Positions 7,977-9,439 of a stretch of 9,439 nt of DNA are shown in pieces. The stretch lies in NCBI GenBank assembly GCA_007119345.1, contig SKPV01000226.1, positions 1 through 9,439 of the forward strand, read 5' to 3'. The position numbers and the translations under genes are program-made. The stretch's first letter is position 1, and each line of letters begins with the position of its first letter. The notes under the pieces were generated by a model. It was not told where the DNA came from and made no database searches. It saw nothing but the letters and a program-made list of their open reading frames with translations. The stretch comes from Halovivax sp. Its GTDB lineage: Archaea > Halobacteriota > Halobacteria > Halobacteriales > Natrialbaceae.

Positions 7977-8723
7977 ATGTGTGGTCGCTACTCGCTGTTC
8001 GCGCCGCCGGAGGACCTGGAGGAGCGGTTCGACGCGGCGTTCGCGGAGCCGTTCTCGCCGACGTACAACGCGGCGCCGGGCCAGCGACTCCCCGTCGTTA
8101 CCGACGAGCGCCCCGAGACGATCCGGCAGCTCGAGTGGGGACTCGTTCCGTCGTGGGCGGACGACGACGGTGACGGGCTGATCAACGCCCGTGCGGAGAC
8201 CGTCGACGAGAAGCCGAGCTTCCGGGCGGCCTATCGGGGCCGCCGGCCCCGCGAAGGGAACGAGGAGTCGACCGATTCGGCGCGATCGGGACGGTGTCTC
8301 GTGCTCGCCGACGGCTTTTACGAGTGGGTCGAAACCGAGTCCGGAAAACGGCCGTATCGCGTCGCCTTCCCGGACGATCGGCCGTTCGCGATGGCCGGAC
8401 TCTGGGCGACCTGGGAGCCGGAGACCACCCAGACGGGCCTCGACGCGTTCGCCGGCGGCGCGGCGGACGATCCCGACGGCGACGCGCTCGAGACGTTCGC
8501 CATCGTCACCACCGAACCGAACGACGTGGTCGCCGACCTGCACCACCGGATGGCGGCGATCGTCGAGCTGGAGGACGAGCGCCGGTGGCTCGAGGCCGAC
8601 GATCCCCGCGACGCCCTCGATCCGTATCCGCCCGACGAGCTGCGGGCGTATCCGGTCTCGACCGCGGTGAACAGCCCGGCGAACGACGAGCCCGCGCTCG
8701 TCGAGCCCGTCGAGTCGGTGTGA
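7977..8723 (+). CDS. SRAP domain protein (HMCES/YedK-type abasic-site crosslinker)
   Basis: This 248-residue protein belongs to the SRAP family, which protects abasic sites in single-stranded DNA by forming a thiazolidine crosslink through Cys2. The essential residues are present: the start MCGRY gives Cys2 after Met removal, Asn31 lies in YNAAPGQ (30-36), NARAET is at 70-75, Glu116 in GFYEW (113-117), and the catalytic His in LHHRM (188-192, probably H189). The usual RMP reads RMA here, a small departure. Residues 88-105 and 147-170 are acidic or polar insertions, common in halophiles. The start at 7977 is fixed because the reactive Cys must be residue 2. An A/T patch AAACGTTAG (7944-7952) lies at a promoter-like distance. 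The gene is alone on this strand, followed by a 450-bp gap. Confidence 0.95.
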   Translation: MCGRYSLFAPPEDLEERFDAAFAEPFSPTYNAAPGQRLPVVTDERPETIRQLEWGLVPSWADDDGDGLINARAETVDEKPSFRAAYRGRRPREGNEESTDSARSGRCLVLADGFYEWVETESGKRPYRVAFPDDRPFAMAGLWATWEPETTQTGLDAFAGGAADDPDGDALETFAIVTTEPNDVVADLHHRMAAIVELEDERRWLEADDPRDALDPYPPDELRAYPVSTAVNSPANDEPALVEPVESV

Positions 8724-8820
8724 CGGCACCGACGGCGGCCGACCGGACGGGTCGACCCTCGGTACCGGTATTCGCCCGATCGAGCCTCTCCGTGCGCCGA
8801 CGTCGCAGACGGTCGACCGA

Positions 8821-8957
8821 GTCCGTCCGAGTGCCGTCATCCGGAGCGGCGACCCCGTGCGACTCCGTCCGAGTGCCGTCATCCGGAGCGGCGACCCCGC
8901 GCGACTCCGTCCGAGTGCCGTCATCCGGAGCGGCGACCCCGCGCGACTCCGTCCGAG
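8821..8957. repeat. 42-bp tandem repeat, about 3.3 copies
   Basis: Units begin GACTCCGTCCGAGTGCCGTC and end GGCGACCCCGCGC. Copies occupy about 8821-8860 (first two bases diverged), 8861-8902 and 8903-8944, and a 13-base partial copy runs 8945-8957. The copies are nearly identical; the first has CCCGTGC where the next two have CCCGCGC. There are no unique spacers, so it is not a CRISPR array. The unit is a multiple of three and encodes a 14-residue repeat in open frames, but no credible gene is seen. It lies in the gene-free stretch 8724-9173. The rest of that stretch holds only an A/T-rich patch at 8989-8998 (CTAATAAAAC) and the thermosome promoter. Confidence 0.95.
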
Positions 8958-9138
8958 CGACGCTCTCGACCCGTCGACTGCGAATCCACTAATAAAACCT
9001 ACCGTCTGGTGCGAGATACGTTCACATTCCATACGGCGGGTTCGGGGCCGTATCGGTCGGTGCCCGCCCACCGTACGACAGTTTTCCGGAACCTCCGTCC
9101 ACCGGCTCCGACGCGATGGCGTCGCCCTGATCGGCACA

Positions 9139-9146
9139 TTTATGTA
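9139..9146 (+). promoter_or_regulatory. TATA box of the thermosome gene
   Basis: TTTATGTA lies with its centre about 31 bases before the ATG at 9174, close to the haloarchaeal consensus. It predicts a transcript start within a few bases of the start codon. Between it and the start is a short inverted repeat AACGA-A-TCGTT (9158-9168). Group II chaperonin genes of haloarchaea are heat-inducible as known from Haloferax; whether this one is cannot be read here. Confidence 0.65.
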
Positions 9147-9173
9147 GAAGGACAATCAACGAATCGTTTGACT

Positions 9174-9439
9174 ATGAGCCAGCGAATGCAGCAGGGACAG
9201 CCGATGATCGTCATGAGCGAGGACTCCCAGCGCGTCAAGGACAAGGACGCGCAGGACTACAACATCAGCGCGGCGCGCGCGGTCGCCGAGGCCGTCCGCT
9301 CGACGCTCGGTCCCAAGGGGATGGACAAGATGCTCGTCGACTCGATGGGCGACGTCACCATCACGAACGACGGCGTCACCATCCTGAAGGAGATGGACAT
9401 CGACAACCCGACGGCCGAGATGATCATCGAGGTCGCCGA
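9174..9439 (+). CDS. thsA: thermosome subunit (group II chaperonin), 3' end beyond window
   Basis: The first 88 codons of an archaeal chaperonin gene are present, and the frame is open at the window edge. The protein starts MSQRMQQGQPMIVM, followed by the conserved equatorial-domain helix NISAARAVAEAVRSTLGPKG and MDKMLV, then ITNDGVTILKEMDIDNPTAEMI. TLGPKG and NDGVTIL contribute to the ATP pocket in this family. Full-length members are about 550 residues and assemble into double-ring, lid-containing cages that refold proteins with ATP. The symbol is given for the haloarchaeal MSQRMQQGQP-type subunit; whether it would be called alpha or beta (or Cct1) in this organism cannot be settled from 88 residues. 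It has its own promoter and appears unrelated to the glycan genes upstream. Confidence 0.95.
   Translation, partial: MSQRMQQGQPMIVMSEDSQRVKDKDAQDYNISAARAVAEAVRSTLGPKGMDKMLVDSMGDVTITNDGVTILKEMDIDNPTAEMIIEVA

Noticed and set aside
8821..8957. CRISPR array
   Set aside because: The repeats are directly contiguous with no unique spacers and there are no cas genes nearby.
7872..9155. 427-residue minus-strand frame across the SRAP gene and tandem repeats
   Set aside because: It is largely antisense to a convincing SRAP gene, contains the 14-residue tandem repeat and shows no domain. High GC keeps such frames open.

Overview
The window looks like chromosomal DNA from a haloarchaeon (class Halobacteria). 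It is very G+C rich with G/C-ending codons, its proteins are rich in Asp and Glu, and it ends in a typical archaeal group II chaperonin (thermosome) gene preceded by an archaeal TATA box. A serine tRNA with a long variable arm opens the window. The lineage below class level is not resolved.

Layout: (1) 1-372 holds the 3' part of tRNA-Ser(GGA), a hairpin, and a duplicated copy of the tRNA 3' end at 191-214 with its own hairpin. This looks like the scar of an integrated element. (2) 373-2449 holds a ParB-fold-like protein (A), a DUF302 protein, and on the minus strand a 47-residue protein and a small two-helix membrane protein. Two tandem copies of the 47-residue gene's 3' end follow it. (3) 2679-7869 is a surface-glycan block: a family 2 glycosyltransferase (+), a full-length ABC exporter (-), a second ParB-fold-like protein (B, +, a paralogue of A) and a second family 2 glycosyltransferase (-). 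The strands alternate, so these genes form two convergent pairs rather than an operon. (4) 7977-8723 is an SRAP (HMCES/YedK-type) DNA-protein crosslink gene. (5) 8724-9173 is a gene-free stretch with a 42-bp tandem repeat and the thermosome promoter. (6) From 9174 to the edge is the 5' end of a thermosome subunit gene.

How the genes may work together: the glycosyltransferases would build a glycan on a lipid or other membrane carrier and the ABC exporter would flip or export it. The two ParB-like proteins are the least understood parts. They share a GGDWD motif, an RF..G.PWEET motif and a C-terminal G(K/N)HR(L/I)AIA motif resembling the ParB/sulfiredoxin-fold nucleotide site. Protein B sits between the exporter and a glycosyltransferase, which suggests a role in glycan assembly. 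The SRAP and thermosome genes are housekeeping or stress genes unrelated to the glycan block. The strongest candidates for something undescribed are the ParB-like pair and the tRNA-flanked scar.
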